A stretch of DNA of 64,000 nt from Lithobates sylvaticus (taxonomy: Eukaryota; Chordata; Amphibia; Anura; Ranidae), in assembly GCA_028564925.1 (NCBI GenBank), contig CM053034.1:94631626-94695625 (forward strand). The letters run 5' to 3'. Of this stretch, positions 42,768-56,627 are shown piece by piece. How positions within the stretch are numbered: position 1 is the first letter of the stretch; every line of letters starts with the position of its first letter. The translations under genes were made by a program, and so were the position numbers. The notes beneath the pieces were generated by a model, which saw only the letters and a program-made list of their open reading frames with translations, was not told the DNA's origin and ran no database searches.

Positions 42768-45700
42768 CTATTGAGGTAACAGTAATGTCTGGTCAAAATC
42801 AGGGGGAAGGTGATGTTTTACCCATGGTTGCCAAGTCTGTTTAAATTTATCAATATTATTGTCTTCTATGGCCGACATTTTAGCATAGGTCAAAGCTCTA
42901 TTCATTCTGTGCTTAGCTTCCGCTACTATAAGGGTTTTGGATTTCCAAGCTTTAGCTATGGTTTGTTTAGCCGCCGTGCTGAGCTGAAGAAATAGCTTAA
43001 AATGAGGGTATTTTAGTGAAGGAGGTTTCAGGTTCAGCAGAGCCATGGCTGGATCCGGAGGTATAGAACGTTCTAGAGCTTTAGATGCCATAGCGAAAAT
43101 ATTTGACCAGAATTCTTGAACCACCGGGCATTGCCACCAGATGTGGAATTGGGTACCCGGGGAAGGGCAACCTCTGAAACAATTAATAGGATATGTCGGA
43201 GAAAATTTGGCAATTCTAGCAGGTACCAGGTACCATCTTGCTAAAACTTTAAAGTTAGTTTCAAGAGCATAGCAATTTGGGGAAGAGCTTTTAGTTGCTT
43301 GCCATACATTAGACCAGTCATTAATGTCAAAAACACGGTTCATATAGCATATCTAGTGCCCATTTCTCTGCATAGGAGGGCACTTTATCATTAGGAAGAG
43401 CTGTAAGTTGTTGATATATCAACGAAATAACACCTCTAATGTGTGGGTCACTTTTGCATATACGCTCAAATTGAGACATTTGAGTAAGTGGTGTACCAGT
43501 ATTTAGAAGCGGAGTGTAGAAATTTTTAATTTGCAGGTATCTAAAGGTTTCAGATCTTGGGAGTCCTTAAGTGTCACATAGTATTGGGAATTCCAGGATG
43601 TTGGAGTTATTACATATCTGATAAAATCGAGATAATTTTAAGGTGAACCAAGCAGAAAATGATTTCGGATAACGCCAAGCTGGATAAAAGGCTGGATTCC
43701 CGAGGAAGGAGAGAAGGGGATTATGTGTGGATTGAAGGTTGGAAGGTTTACCAAATTTATCCCATATGGATAAGGAGTGTTTCGTGATAGGGTTGGAAAT
43801 CTGTGTCCTGTCTGTGGGGTGAATCCATAGGATATTGGCAATGGAGATAGGATCACATTCTACTGATTCAATTAGTACCCAAAGGGGTGATTCTTCAACT
43901 GAGTGATATTTCGTAAGAATTGAGAGTTGTGCAGCAGAATAATAGGAAGCAAAGTTTGGTAAACCGAGCCCACCCTTCAATTTGCTAAGATACAATGTGG
44001 TCATTGGAATCCGTGGTTTGGTTTTACCCCAGATAAAGGCCAAGACCCTACGTTGTAACATTCTAAGGAAATATGCTGGTATTGGGATAGGTAAAACCCT
44101 AAACAGATAAAGAAATTTTGGCAAAATCAACATTTTTATTGCATTGATCCTACCCAACCAAGATAAGGGAAGAGAAGACCATAGGTTCATATAATTAGTA
44201 ACTTGTTTCAATAACGGGAGATGGTTAACTCTAAATAATTCTTTAAGTGAAATTGTAAGTTGAATACCCAGGTAAGGTAACTGATTAGATACCCAGTGAA
44301 ACGGTAAAGTAGATTGAAGATGCAGGAGCTCAGCTTGTTCTAAAGAGATCTTAAGCACGTTTGATTTGGTGGGGTTAACTTTAAGTCCAGAGACTGCAGC
44401 AAATTTATCTAATATGTTCAGTAAATTTGGGGCAGATATATGTGGTTGAGATAAGAATATGAGAATATCATCAGCAAAAAGGCACAATTTATGTTGATAG
44501 CCACCTAATTCAATACCCTTGCTATTTATATTTGTCCTAACTAATTGTGCTAACGGCTCTATAAGGAGGGCAAAAAGTAAGGGATATAAGGGACATCCCT
44601 GTCTCGTACCTCTGCAGATGTTCATCATAGCAGATTTATAGCCAGCATATTTAATGTATGCTTTTGGGTTATCATACAACGAGGAGATCCATTGTAAGAA
44701 ATGGTTCCCAAATCCCCATTTCTGTAGTGTATACTGCATATAAGGCCAGGTGACAGAATCAAACGCCTTCCTAATATCGAGGGATATTAGGCATGAAGGA
44801 ATGCGTCTGGATTTAGCTGCATTTATGAGCAGAAGAGCACGTCTGATGTTGTCACCTGCCTGTCTTTTTGGCATGAAGCCAGTTTGATCACGGTGTACTA
44901 ATTGACCTATAACATTGTTAAGGCGAGTGGCTAATATTTTAGCCAATATTTTTATGTCAAGGTTGAGAAGGGATATAGGATGATAATTTGTCCAGGAAGT
45001 AGTGTCTGAGTGTGGCTTAGGAATCATCACTATAATAGAAGTAAGTGTTTCTGTACGGAAGGATTGGTTTTCAAGAATGGAGTTGAATGCTCTGGTCAAG
45101 ACAGGTGCTATATATGTGAGAACTGTTTATAATATAAAGCCCAAAATCCGTCAGGGCCTGGTCTTTTATTGAGTTTCAGGTGTTTTATTGCATATATGAC
45201 TTCGGAGGTAGTTATGGGTCGTTCAAGGTTATCACGTTGTAGTTGATCTAGGGTAGGAAAGTTAATATTAGAGAACATGGTATCAGCTTTTGATGTATCA
45301 AACTCTTGGCTAGAGGAGTATATTTTAGTTAATTTGGAGTGTAAAATATTTTTACCGGGTTACTGGTATATCCGTCTCTTGAAGTCTTAAGCCTGAAGGA
45401 GGACTGTGCTTTTTGTATCGTTTTTAAGCTACGGGCCATAGGAGTATCGGGTTTGTTGGCTTTGAGATATTGGATATGTTGGCGTTTATGCATTAGTTTG
45501 TCAGCGAAGTCTGTTAAAAAAAGGTCCAGGTCGAGTCGTGCTTTTTCAAGTTTCGTATGGTTGGCAGTGGTCGGTGAAGTCTGGAAGGTTGAGTGGCATG
45601 TGTTGAAAGCAGTTTCCAATTTTGCAAACATATGTTTACGTTCCCTTTTGAGTGAGGATGATAGACGAATCAGATTCCCTCGAATAACAGTTTTGTGGGC

Positions 45701-46579
45701 TTCCCACAACATCAAGGAAGAAACATCGTCTGTATCATTAGAGGAGATGTAATCCGACAACGCTTGTTCTATTAACAGTTTATGAGATGGATGAGTTAGC
45801 AGGGTATCATTAATACTCCAATTAGTATCGTAGGATCTGGGTACAGTTGAGGCAATGGTGGTAAAAACTGCACAGTGGTCTGACCATGGTAATGGGACAA
45901 TTTTGGATGAGAGTATTTCTGGTAACCTACTAGATGGAACAATGATGTGATCGATACGAGAGAAAGATTTGTGTGGGTACGAATAATGTGTATAGCGTCT
46001 ATTGGTAGGGTTTAGTTCTCTCCATGTGTCTACTAATTTGTCTGCTGTAAGCAGGGATGGTAGGGTCATCTTAGCGGAGTTCATATTAGGTGTAATTGGG
46101 GATTTGTCTAGGAATGGGAAAACTGTAGCATTGGAGTCTCCACAAAGGACCAATGTGCCAAATTTATGGGTATCAATGGTTTGAAAGAGATGGGACATAA
46201 AAGCTAATGGTCGCTTGTTAGGGGCGTAGTAGGAGACAACTGTAATGGGGGCGTCAGCGAGATAACCAGAAACCAAAATGTATATACCTTCTGGGTCATT
46301 CAATTGCGACACAAGGGTGAATGGGGTGTTACGGTGAAAACCTATAAGGGTACCCCTTTGTTTAACAGAAGCTGAGGCAACATAAAACTGTGGATAGTTT
46401 GAAGAGAGGAATTTCGGATGAGCCTTATCTATAAAGTGAGTTTCCTGCAAGCATATAATGTGTGCTTTTTTAGCATGAAAAGTGCGCATAGCTTTTGAAC
46501 GTTTGTGGGGGATATTAAACCCTTGTACATTTAAACATTTAAAGACCGAACGTTTACAGGGGCCATGACTGTGTAGCAT
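42768..46579 (-). pseudogene. LINE ORF2, copy B, broken
   Basis: The endonuclease part (46579-45329) reads KCLNVQGFN, LQETHF, VVSYYAPN, CGDSN (usually GDFN), RIDHII and WSDHCAV. KRPGPDGF is readable near 45150. The reverse transcriptase part (45099-43567) has YHPISLLNLDIKILAKILATRL, DQTGFMPKRQ, LDIRKAFDSV, GTRQGCPLYPL and the active site FADD (about 44470). The C-terminal part (43343-42768) has FRGCPSPGTQFHIWWQCPVV, a cysteine/histidine cluster, and ends near LLLPQ. At least three frame changes split these blocks (between 45329 and 45099, and between 43567 and 43343). The protein is inactive. Confidence 0.88.
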
Positions 46580-47241
46580 AAAATACTGTATGAGTAAAAA
46601 TATAACTTACTTCTAGGTTCGTAATCATCACCTGGGGAGAGAGAGAAATATAGAGCGCAAAAAGGAAGAAAGTAAAATAATAAGAAAAAAAAATCGATCA
46701 ACCCTATTATAATGGCACATTAATGATAAAAAAAGATAACAATACAGGGTGTGGGAATGTCTATGGGGCATATTCTGAATGCTCCGAGAGGTTCCAAAAC
46801 CATCGTCAGAGACCCGCATAATTCTAACGGGTATCTGAGGATGTTACGAGGGGCAGCAAGAAATTTCTGAGGGAGGAGCAGCACCGAAGGACCACGGGAG
46901 TTAAAAAAAAAATATTAGCCAAAAGTCCGCTTTGTTTAAGGACCTAAAAAAAAAAGTAAATATATAGAAACATTTCTATATTCTATTAGAATAATTACTA
47001 ATATGAGTGAGATAAGAGAATAAGGATTAAATAAAAAAGTCATGGGTTGATACTAAGACACATGATCTTAGTAGACACATTTGAAAAAAATTTGAAAAAA
47101 ATTTGAAGGAAAGGTCAAGTTTTGGCAAAAAATTTCCTTATGGCGATAAGAAAGTGGCGTGAAGGTGTTGGAGGTTTTTAATTTTTCAACCAGCAATTAA
47201 AGCTGGGAACAGGTAGTAGCAGGACGGACTAAATTAGTGCA

Positions 47242-48285
47242 TCAGTCCATAGAGTCCTCGTTGGAGGGAGTTTGATTTTCAAAACGTCCTCTTTTGTGTA
47301 AGTGGTGTCGAGAAGAGGCTCCTGCGGAGGTTGTCGCAGCTTTTTGCTGAGAAGATCTTGAGGATGGACGTCTGTGGGGATGAACAATTGGTGTGGATTT
47401 GTCTGCAATGCCCATTTCGACCAAGGCAGATTGCAAGTCTTCCGGAGATCTACAGATGTACTTAGTTTCCAGAAATGTAAATCTTAGGGAGAAAGGGAAT
47501 CCCCAATGATATGCAATTTGATGTTGTTGTAGGATTTGTAATTGGGGTTTAAGTGCACGCCGTTTAGCAACTGTGAGAGGAGATATATCGGCAAAAAGCT
47601 GATATGAATGTCCCTGGAATTGCAGGGAATCTTTGTCCCTAGCAGCCGCCAATAGTTGCTCTTTGGTTCTGTAATAGTGGAACTTAGCAATTATGTCTCT
47701 GGGTGGGCCATTTGCTTTGCGGGGGGCTAAAGCTCTGTGCACTCTATCAAGTTCTAGTCTTTCCACAGGTATGCCTGGCTGTAATTCTTGAAATAACGCT
47801 GTTATAGTGGCTGGTAGATCTAGGACTGTCTCAGGAATTCCTCTAATTCTCAGGTTCGACCGTCTGTCCCTATTTTCCTGATCTTCTAAATGTGACTGTA
47901 AAAAAAGATTCTCTTCCTTTAAATTTTCAAGCTCTGAGGTATTTTGTGATGTAAGGCTATCAAGGTCATCCACTCTGATTTCTAGCTCAGCTGTTCTCTG
48001 GCCCAGCTCTCTAATCTCTTTAGTCAGTTTGTCAGTAATTCTGTCTGATGTCTTCTTTAGGGCTTTGTGTAACATGGTTTCAAACTTTCTGTCTGCATTA
48101 GTATCTTGCTGAGATACCTCAGCGTCTGAGCCTGCCGTTTCTTCTGTAATCTGTGAGGGCGCTGTCCTACAGCGCTGTGTAATAGCCTGTGAGGAGACTG
48201 CCGCCGCCATCTTTAGTACCTGCCTGGCCGGCGCCGTTTTAGCTAGGGAGGCTTTAATTTTAGGTTTAGTGCCCCGCAGAACCAT
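47242..48285 (-). CDS. LINE ORF1 protein, copy B
   Basis: An open frame of 347 residues. Residues 65-150 are rich in heptads (KFETMLHKALKKTSDRITDK, then LEIRVDDLDSLTSQNTSELE), the coiled coil. RRSNLRIRGIPETV at about residue 152 opens the RRM-like core, followed by LDRVHRAL and PRDIIAKFHYYRTKEQLL. The C-terminal domain has AKRRALKPQLQILQQHQIAY. The end is basic. It aligns by eye with ORF1 of copy A over the core, but the N-terminal third differs. The function by family is binding and chaperoning the LINE RNA. No lesion is visible. Confidence 0.88.
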   Translation of the reverse strand: MVLRGTKPKIKASLAKTAPARQVLKMAAAVSSQAITQRCRTAPSQITEETAGSDAEVSQQDTNADRKFETMLHKALKKTSDRITDKLTKEIRELGQRTAELEIRVDDLDSLTSQNTSELENLKEENLFLQSHLEDQENRDRRSNLRIRGIPETVLDLPATITALFQELQPGIPVERLELDRVHRALAPRKANGPPRDIIAKFHYYRTKEQLLAAARDKDSLQFQGHSYQLFADISPLTVAKRRALKPQLQILQQHQIAYHWGFPFSLRFTFLETKYICRSPEDLQSALVEMGIADKSTPIVHPHRRPSSRSSQQKAATTSAGASSRHHLHKRGRFENQTPSNEDSMD

Positions 48286-48455
48286 TATCTATTCACCTGT
48301 GGTCTAGGTGGAGCTTGTGGGTCTGTTTTGTACCGTTCGCGGTACCGCTGGGACCCGTAGTCCTCCGGTTCTGTCCTCCCTCGGAGCGGAGCTCTAAGCT
48401 AGGACAACCGCCCGCTCAGGCATCCGCGCATGCGCCTCAAAATTTCAATTATTTC

Positions 48456-49365
48456 AAGACTACTCCTATTATTCTAAACAATGTTGAGGTTTTCAAACTT
48501 ACTTTGTGAACATCCATACACATGAAGTAAACGTCAGAGAAGAAGCTGAAAAAGCATACAGGGAATCATGGAAGTTGTAGCAAGAGATGGCCAGTAGATA
48601 GGCAGCATGCACAGCATTAAAACAGGGGTTTCAAGTAAGTTTATACTGGATTATCAATAACAAATATTGTTTGGTATTACAATGCTGACGTTCTAAAATG
48701 AAAGTGTATAGTTTTGATCATAGAACTTGCATTGAAAATGCAGTCTAAACTATACTGTATTTTAAGAATATTAAACATTCATTGTATATTTTAAGGCCTA
48801 TGTGAATAATATTTATAAGTTGGTATATATAAGTGTTGAACCAGGAAAGCTGTGTTAACTTGATAAACTGTAACAGAGAGTGATGCATGGCTTCATAGTT
48901 GCAGGCCAGAGACCTCTGACATATGGCATAGATCTGTTTTGTTTCTAATACCTCTAGATACACCATTGCTAGTGCAGAAGAGGTTAATGTCTATTCACAT
49001 TTTATGGGCTCCTGCTGTGATTTTAATCCCTCCCCATATATTCAACATTTGGACTTTATATGTGGAGTTTTCATCCTCATTTTTCTTTTTCCCTTTTGTC
49101 ACCGCTCCATACTGGAATTTATGATCTGCCTATAAAGATAAGTCTCTGGGAGCAGGTTGCTCTCCAGACATAAATCTGGCTGACGGAGCTATGTACCTAC
49201 TTGACTAGTAGTAGAAAAACATACACTAGTTCTGATTTATTGATTTATTAGCAGGTAAGTAGGGATAGAGGTTCAGTAATACAGTAATAAAGCATTATTT
49301 ATACTGTCCTGACAAGCAGATAGCTTCAACACTACAAAACCAGTGTATCATGGACCCTGAATCTT
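48456..49365. other. Unrecognised DNA, possibly the second half of an older repeat
   Basis: The first 150 bp may continue the repeat interrupted by LINE copy B. After that I see no gene, RNA or recognisable repeat. Confidence 0.25.
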
Positions 49366-49760
49366 TTTTTTTTTTTATCCAGAACTTTTTTTCATGTATA
49401 AACGTAGGACCTTTCAACCTTTTCAATGTAAAAACAAGGAACAATAAATACAATTAATATCTACTCTATCTAGCTTGCTTTTCCAGTAAATAATCATCCA
49501 AAAAATAAACTTATGTAGCCTTCTTTTGAGTGAGGGGGAGTATGAAAAATACCCTCCTCAAACAGGGTAGTGTGCCAAACCTGTAGGTATATAAGAGAAC
49601 CAGCCCGTCTCTAAATAGAAGAGTTACTTTGATAATAAAGTTGGCTCTGCCCACCCAGGACAGGGCCCATGTGAACAGATGGGATTCCCTTCCTTTGAAA
49701 TTAATCAGTAATCTAATCAAAGTAATTGGGAGCAGAGGAACTACTGCAACCTGCATATAA
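49366..49760 (-). mobile_element. Internally deleted LINE fragment
   Basis: The minus strand at 49700-49530 encodes LSWVGRANFIIKVTLLFRDG and LPCLRRVFF, matching the segment after the reverse transcriptase core in the other LINEs here (LSWLGRINAIKMLILPKFLY in copy B). A T-run at 49363-49375 may be the tail. The rest of ORF2 is absent. No target duplication is seen. Confidence 0.6.
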
Positions 49761-50752
49761 CATTAACCAAAAGTATATACTGTAGATGCACACCACTATG
49801 GAAATATTATTAAATATAAATAATATTTATTCAATAGTAATGTTTATATCAGAAAAAATAATAGTACATCCATCCAAGGTACAAACAGGTATTATCCGCA
49901 AAGGGTTCTGGTGGAATTGTGCACATATACCGGGGTATTCCCAAGGATGATCACAATGTGGCCTCAAGTCGGAGACCTAAAGACAAGATCAGCAGTGATG
50001 GGGATATCCTCCAACTGTTGTCCAACCAGCCTGGAATGCAGATTTTCACACGCGGGGACCATAGTGGGGCACTGGAACTGAGTCAGTCTATCTACACCGT
50101 GTTTTAGTCCCTTTCTAGAAGGATCTGACATTCAGCTGGACCTCTAACTACCAGAAGTGGGCATTGGATACCTAACATGGCTTTAATCTATGCTGGTTAT
50201 TGAGCCCCAAGTTAAAACTAGTTTTAGAATCTCAGACCAAAAGGGGCACAATTAACGAAAATAACAAGAACTGCATATAAACTCTATTGCAATAAACAGG
50301 TTCACCTACTAACATAAAGCAAGGTGACCACTACATACATGTAATAATACACCCCCAGCTATCTGGCACTGTGCATGTGAGATAATAACAACAGGACAGC
50401 GATACATCTGTTACATGAATTTAGATACACTCTCAAAAAGCTATGAGCAGCTACAGTCAACATTTTAGAGCTTGCATAATACTTTCATAATATTCCCTGC
50501 TTATGATCCAGGTGAAACTACAGCAACATTAGCAGCCCCTATGTGTATAAGGCCATGTGGCTCAGTTCTCTGTCCCTCTCTCCACATCCTCCTTCTATGG
50601 TTCTTAAAGCCCTTCCCAGAGAGCGGAAGCATTAATACATATTTATACATAACACTGTGATATTAGCAGCTAATAGCAGAGGGCAGCAGATCCCTATACC
50701 TCTCTGCGCTTTCCAGAGCAAGGCAATATTGTGTTGGTTTACAAAATCATAT
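49761..50752. other. Unrecognised DNA
   Basis: No coding region, RNA gene or repeat recognised. Sequence directly at the right edge (ending 50763) is the target site of LINE copy C. Confidence 0.25.
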
Positions 50753-50894
50753 AGAAATGTCATCAACGGGGGGCATGGCCTGATGGCAGAGCGAGCAGAT
50801 ACTTAGAAGCACAGCTCCGGCTCCCAACTGCCATCCTTCAGTCATTATTGCTCCGATTTCCTCACAAAAGAGCTTAAAACGCTCCCCACGGTGG

Positions 50895-51958
50895 TTGGCT
50901 CACTGCAGGCTGGCTACCATGGTGAAATACGGGCTGGCCTGGCCCCCATCCGTGGTGGATCATCTGGCGGGATTCCAGAGGGAAGATGGCGCCGGTCCAC
51001 AGGCAGGACATGCTGACATGCAGCCAGCGTCTCACTCTGCACACAGGAGCACAGCTAAGGGGGTGAGTGCATCTATTCCCACTATATTCTGCACACAAGC
51101 AGACCCCAGGCTCACACAGAACTCCCAGCTGCAGCATGGCACCCAGCTATCCCCATCAGCTATTCAGCCTGATGAGAGCAGCCAAGATGAGGGCTCTCCC
51201 CCTCCTGAACCCACTCTGGCCACTATCATGCTGGCTATACAAGACTGCAAAACCTCCTTTACTAATCAGATTGCATCTATGCGCATGGACTTCTCCCTCC
51301 TAAAACAGGATGTCCAAAACCTGCGTGATAGAACAGGGGATATGGAGGAACGCATCAGTACCCTAGAAGATACTGTACACCCGATATCAGTTAACATGAG
51401 GGAAACTACAGGGTAAATGGCCGCCCTTCGCGCCAAAATTGACGACCTTGAGAATCGTTCGAGAAGGAACAACCTCCGCTTTGTCGGGTTTCCTGAGCGA
51501 TCAGAGGGCTTCCGCCCTGAAAAATGTATTTACTCCTGGTTGCGAGATATCTTTGGCACCGATGCACCCTCGTTCTCCTATGTGATTGAAAGGGCGCACC
51601 GCACTCCCCCCGCCCTCCTCCGGAGGGAGCACCCCCACGCTCCATTATTGCACGTATTTTCAATTTCCAAGACAAGTTTGCCATCCTGAGATTGGCCAGA
51701 GAGAAGGGCGCGCTCAAATACAACGGAAATACTATATCAATCTACCCTGATTTTTCAGCTGAGGTTCAGCGACAACGTGTCTCCTTCTCAGCAATAAAGA
51801 ACCGCCTGCACGCCGAGGGACTGTCATACGCCATGCTCTTTCCCGCCAAGCTACGCATCATCCACGATGGAAAGGCTACCTTTTACACTAATCCTAAGGA
51901 AGCTATGGCATGGGTGAACGACCACTACGGGCCCGCATCCAGACGCAGATGTAACTAA
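50895..51958 (+). pseudogene. LINE ORF1, copy C, broken
   Basis: The first part (50895-51416) carries an N-terminal region and a coiled coil (FSLLKQDVQNLRDRTGDMEE, then RISTLED). A TAA at 51414-51416 interrupts it and the same frame continues with RRNNLRFVGFPERSEG, the RRM-like signature, and VIERAHRT. A frame change in the C-rich stretch near 51610-51650 moves the remainder to another frame (51692-51958), which reads LKYNGNTISIYPDFSAEVQR and KLRIIHDGKATFYTNPKEAM, the C-terminal domain. ATG 50895 is the first in frame; a later ATG at 50919 is also possible. Not functional. Confidence 0.85.
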
Positions 51959-52899
51959 CAGCTACACATGCTTTCTGATATCGCCTCTTTGCCTGTTACC
52001 TAATATGATACTGGAACCCCCTTATCTGCCCTGGACCATGCTTGCAACAGGTATGCTGATTAATCTTGCCGCACTGCCCAAGGACTCAGAGACCGCCTGG
52101 TTGCCTCTTTTACACATTTGCAGGCAGTGTTTACCGATAAGTCGAATTTTTCCCCTGCTATTGGAACTACCAATGCTCCACTGACCTGTCACCTCCTCAA
52201 CGGATGCATGGAAGGGAAGCAGACTCAGGTATCCCTACACAGAAATGACAGACACATCTCCTACACCAGGACATAACATTTTACTGCAGGGTTTTTACCC
52301 CCCAGTTGGGGGCCACGCCGGTCTCCACGCTTTACCCACACCAGTTAGTGGCGTGGCCACGGGATAAGTTGAATCCCCACTGACATTTGAGGGTGCTTCA
52401 TGTTTGAGTTCCGGGATCCAAGGCTCGCTAAGTTGGGGATGGCCGAGCAGGGAGGGGGGGGGGGGGAGAGGGTTCAGCAGACATTTTTTCTTTTTTTTTT
52501 TTCCCCGTAGATTTTCTGGGGACTTGCTTTTCTTTTTTCCCCACTTTTTGTGCCTCCCAAAGAGGCTAATCTAGATGGGTCTCCAGTGGTCCCCTTGCTG
52601 ACCACCCATGCCTACACAGTAGCAGATATGTGCACTATATCACAGAGATACGGGTACCTCCTGAGTAGGGTACTAACTTTGTATTTTTTTGCACGACCCA
52701 TTTTTTTCTTTGCTTTTTTCTTTGCTTTATTTCCCTTTTTACTTTTTGCACTGATTACCAATGTATGTTTGTACGACAATAATTACCTGCAAGATGTTAT
52801 AGATATGCTTGAATGTATTCGGCCTGGCACGGTCTACCAAAACTCACTTAATTTTATGCATATATCCTTATCTTGTTATGATGTATTACACAATCTAAT

Positions 52900-55800
52900 A
52901 TGGCGAAGCACCTTAAGATAGTGTCTTGGAATACTAGAGGGTTGAATGCACCCCAAAAGAGATCCCTAGTATTCTCAGCTCTAAAAAAATATCGCCCCCA
53001 CATTATATGCCTGCAAGAAACCCATCTCACTGGTACCAAGGTGAGAGCCCTTAGACGTCCATGGCTGGCCCAAACATATCACGCCACTCACACAAATTAT
53101 TCCAGGGGAGTCCCAATATTATTGGCCAAATCTCTTCCAGCCGAAACCTTACAAGTTAAGAGAGATCCAGAAGGGAGGTACATTATTCTTACAATACAAA
53201 TTGCCTCGGCAACACTCACCATAGTGAATGTTTACATTCCTCCCCCCTTCTCGGTAGAAGTCTTATCTAAATTGTCCCTTCATTTGCTGAACAGACCCCC
53301 TGGTCCTCTACTTTATGTGGGGGACTTTAACGCAGTGTTGGACCCAGCCATGGACCGTCTGGGAGGTGGGGGCAGACCTTTTCCCTCTTTTTTGGACTGG
53401 ATGCAGGTGTATGACCTCACGGAGCTATGGCGGTGGAAGCATCCGGGCAGTAACCAGTATTCCTGCCACTCGGATTCCTTCCACACCATGTTCCGGATAG
53501 ATCTGGCATTTGCTCCAGCGGACACGCTTCCCGTTGTTTCGACGGTTTCCTTACATGCCCAGGGGTATCTCTGATCATGCTCCTCTGTCCGTGGACCTAG
53601 ACATCCTCCCAGGCTCGGGGGCCTCCTGTTTGGCGCCTGAACTCGTACTGGTTGGAGGACGAGGTGGTGCAGGGAGAATGTAGAAAGGGCATTGTGGGTT
53701 ACTGGAGGAGTAACTTGGGAACAGTGGACACATCAGTTGAATGGGAAGCTTTTAAAACTACACTAAGGGGCACGTTTATGTCAATCACTGGTATTTTATG
53801 TAAAAATAACAAGCAACGTACACTAGAACTAGAAACAGCTATGACAAGGGCAGAATCGGTATATGCCTCTACCCCTACCCCTGACACAAGGGAAATGTGG
53901 CTTCAGACACGCAGGGAGTATGAACTCCGCCTACTAGATCTTACACAAAAAAAAAATGTTACATGCCACTCAAAAGTCATTTGAGCATGGCAATAAGGCT
54001 GGTCGCCTATTAGCATATCTCACCAGACCTGATAGACCTCCCATATCCATCCCTCGCATTCTTACCACTCAAGGACAAATAAGTGACGCCCCCAGAGACA
54101 TAATGGAAACTTTTTTTAGCTTCTACCGGGACCTGTACACTTCTAGGGCCACATACACGGAACCCCCATATCCCTTCCTTCTCTCTCGGCTGAGCAGAGA
54201 AACAAACTCAAAGCACCTATTTCAACTGAAGAGATCGCTGCGGCTATCTCTGAAATGCCGGCACACAAAACCCCTGGCCTAGACGGATACCCAACCGAAT
54301 GGTACACTCAGTTTAAAGACCTTCTAGGCCCACACCTATTACGTACATACAATAAAGCACTAGATACTGGAATTCTCCCACCCACTATGTGTGAAGCCCT
54401 GATAGTACTAATACTGAAACCCTGTAAAGATCCACTTAAATGCGACTCGTACAGACCAATATCCCTCATAAACGTAGATGTCAAGATTTTGGCCAAGGTA
54501 TTAGCAAATCGATTGAACACGGTAGTTACGACTCTGGTCAACAGTGACCACGGTGGTTTCATACCCGGAAGATCCACTAGGATGAATATTCGCAGACTAT
54601 TCCACAACTTACAATACCCACACGACTGTCACCCCACGAGAGCCATTGTGTCATTAGATACGTGTAAAGCATTCGACAGTGTCGAATGGCCATTCCTCTT
54701 CCGGGTGCTACAGCTGTATGGCTTTGGCCCTCGGGTGGTGGCATGGATCAAGCTTCTTTATACATCCCCAAAGGCCCGTATTCGAGTCAACTCCTCAGTC
54801 ACAGAGTCCTTCTCAATTTCCAGGGGCACCAGACAAGGGTGCCCATTGTCCCCACTACTTTTCGCTCTGGACATGGAGCCGCTGGCTAAGCGCATACGCT
54901 CCTCTCCAAACATTAAGGGTCTCCCTATCGCCTCCATTGAGGAACGAATCTCACTCTATGCAGACGACACTTTGGTGTACCTTGCAGACACAAACTCATC
55001 CCTCAAATCACTACTGGTCGAGATTGATAACTTTGGGGACTACTCGGGATTCCGAGTGAATTGGGACAAATCCAGCCTCTTTCCTTTTAGATACAGCTGC
55101 GACTTCCCAGATTCGCCCAGACTCTAAATTACAAGTAGTAACTTCATTCAGATATTTGGGAGTGATAGTGCAAACGCCCCTCTCCACATATATTGCCAAT
55201 AATTTAGAACCGCTACTAACCCGCTTACAGGAACAAACTAAACAATGGATGGATCTACCTCTAAACCTTATGGGGAGGGCAAATACGATTAAAATTATCT
55301 ACTTACCAAAACTACTATACATTATGGCAAACTCCCCGTGCAAAATACCCAAATCTGTTTTTAAACGTATTGACTCAATCTGTACAACGTTCCTCTGGAA
55401 AGGTGGTTCCCCTTAGGGAGGCACTTGAGACGCTAAAACTGCCGACACACTTGGCGGGCTTGGCGTTCCCAAATTTTTTCCTGTACTAGCTGGTATCCCA
55501 GCTAGTACACATACACGACTGGCTGCACCCGGTCTCCGCTAACGCCTGCACTACCACAGAGGGCGCCATTGCATCTTCCATGGAAACACTCCATAACATA
55601 GTTTATAGAGGCAAGGTTCCTTCTAGACCAGGCACTTCGGTTCTGTCCGTCTCTCTCTGTTTTCCAACACGTTACAAAAAGAATTACACGCAAATCAGGG
55701 TCGACATCTCCAAACAATCCCTTATGGTTTAACCCCACGCTGCAGGAACTATATTCCTTGCCTGACCCTAACCGTTGGTACTCCAAGGGGGTGAAATACC

Positions 55801-56627
55801 TCTGTCACTTATATGACGCACAAGGCTTTAAATCCTTTAACCAACTGAGACTTGACTTTGACCTTCCTAGCTTCTATTTGTTCTACTATTACCAGCTCAG
55901 ACACGCTATTCGTACACAGTTTGGCTCCCTGGATGACCCCACTGACTTATCCCCATTAGAACAACTGCTGAGACAACCAGATTCTACTAAACTAGTCTCC
56001 GCCTACTACGCCACTCTGATGACAGACTCCAACCCCAGATTCTATAAGGCGCAGGACAAATGGACTTCCATGGACATCTCTCTGACAGAAGACGATTGGA
56101 CAGAATTTTGTGAGACATATAAGACCTCGGTCATAGCATCAAGGGACCGTATCATACAAATTAAGATCTTTCATCAGTCTCATCTCACCCCGACTAGGTT
56201 GCGTAAGATGGGACTGATGCCCACAGCTAGCTGCTTCCGGGGCTGCGGAGAGGAAGCTGATTTTCTTCACTGTTTCTGGACATGCCCAATGGTAAACGAC
56301 TTCTGGAGGGAAGTGGGTTCTTTTATTTCCTCAGCCTTGGGCCTGCCCAATATTGTACATCCCAAAAATGGCCTCTTGGGAATTTTTGGTGAACTACAAT
56401 TATCTTCACATGCAAAAAGGTTACTACGTATCCTCTATTTCTACGCTAGAAAAACTATCCTGTTGACATGGAAGGGTACACAATCCTCAATGAAAAACCT
56501 CTGGTTAAAACTAATTAATGACGCTATACCACTGTACAAACTTACCTTTAAGCTTCGGAAACATAAAAAAACATTCCACAAAATTTGGGACAGATGGCTG
56601 AGCAGCCCACTGACCCTCTCCCAATAA
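52900..56627 (+). pseudogene. LINE ORF2, copy C, multiply broken
   Basis: The start is MAKHLKIVSWNTRGLN at 52900. Endonuclease motifs LQETHL, NVYIPP, VGDFNAVL, RIDLAF and, in a shifted frame, GISDHAPL follow (to about 53590). The connecting region includes HGNKAGRLLAYL. The reverse transcriptase has KTPGLDGYP, SYRPISLINVDVKILAKVLA, SDHGGFIPGR, LDTCKAFDSV, GTRQGCPLSPL and the active site YADD (about 54957). The C-terminal region (55758-56627) contains SCFRGCGEEADFLHCFWTCP, a C-x3-C-x7-H-x4-C cluster, and a tail ending DRWLSSPLTLSQ. Six open segments in alternating frames show at least five frame-changing lesions. All catalytic motifs are still readable. Confidence 0.88.

Larger units (their letters stand above)
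42142..48438 (-). mobile_element. Full-length Tx1/L1-type LINE (copy B)
   Basis: The element is flanked by the 17-bp direct repeat AAAATTTCAATTATTTC at 42125-42141 and 48439-48455. On the minus strand it contains a short GC-rich 5' untranslated region, intact ORF1 (48285-47242), a 0.66-kb spacer, a broken ORF2 (46579-42768) and a 3' end of about 620 bp. The two flanks (TTAAAGTGTATCTATGG at 42072, then GTTGAGGTTTTCAAAC at 48482) together look like a frog repeat that I recognise only vaguely, so the LINE probably landed in an older element. Confidence 0.92.
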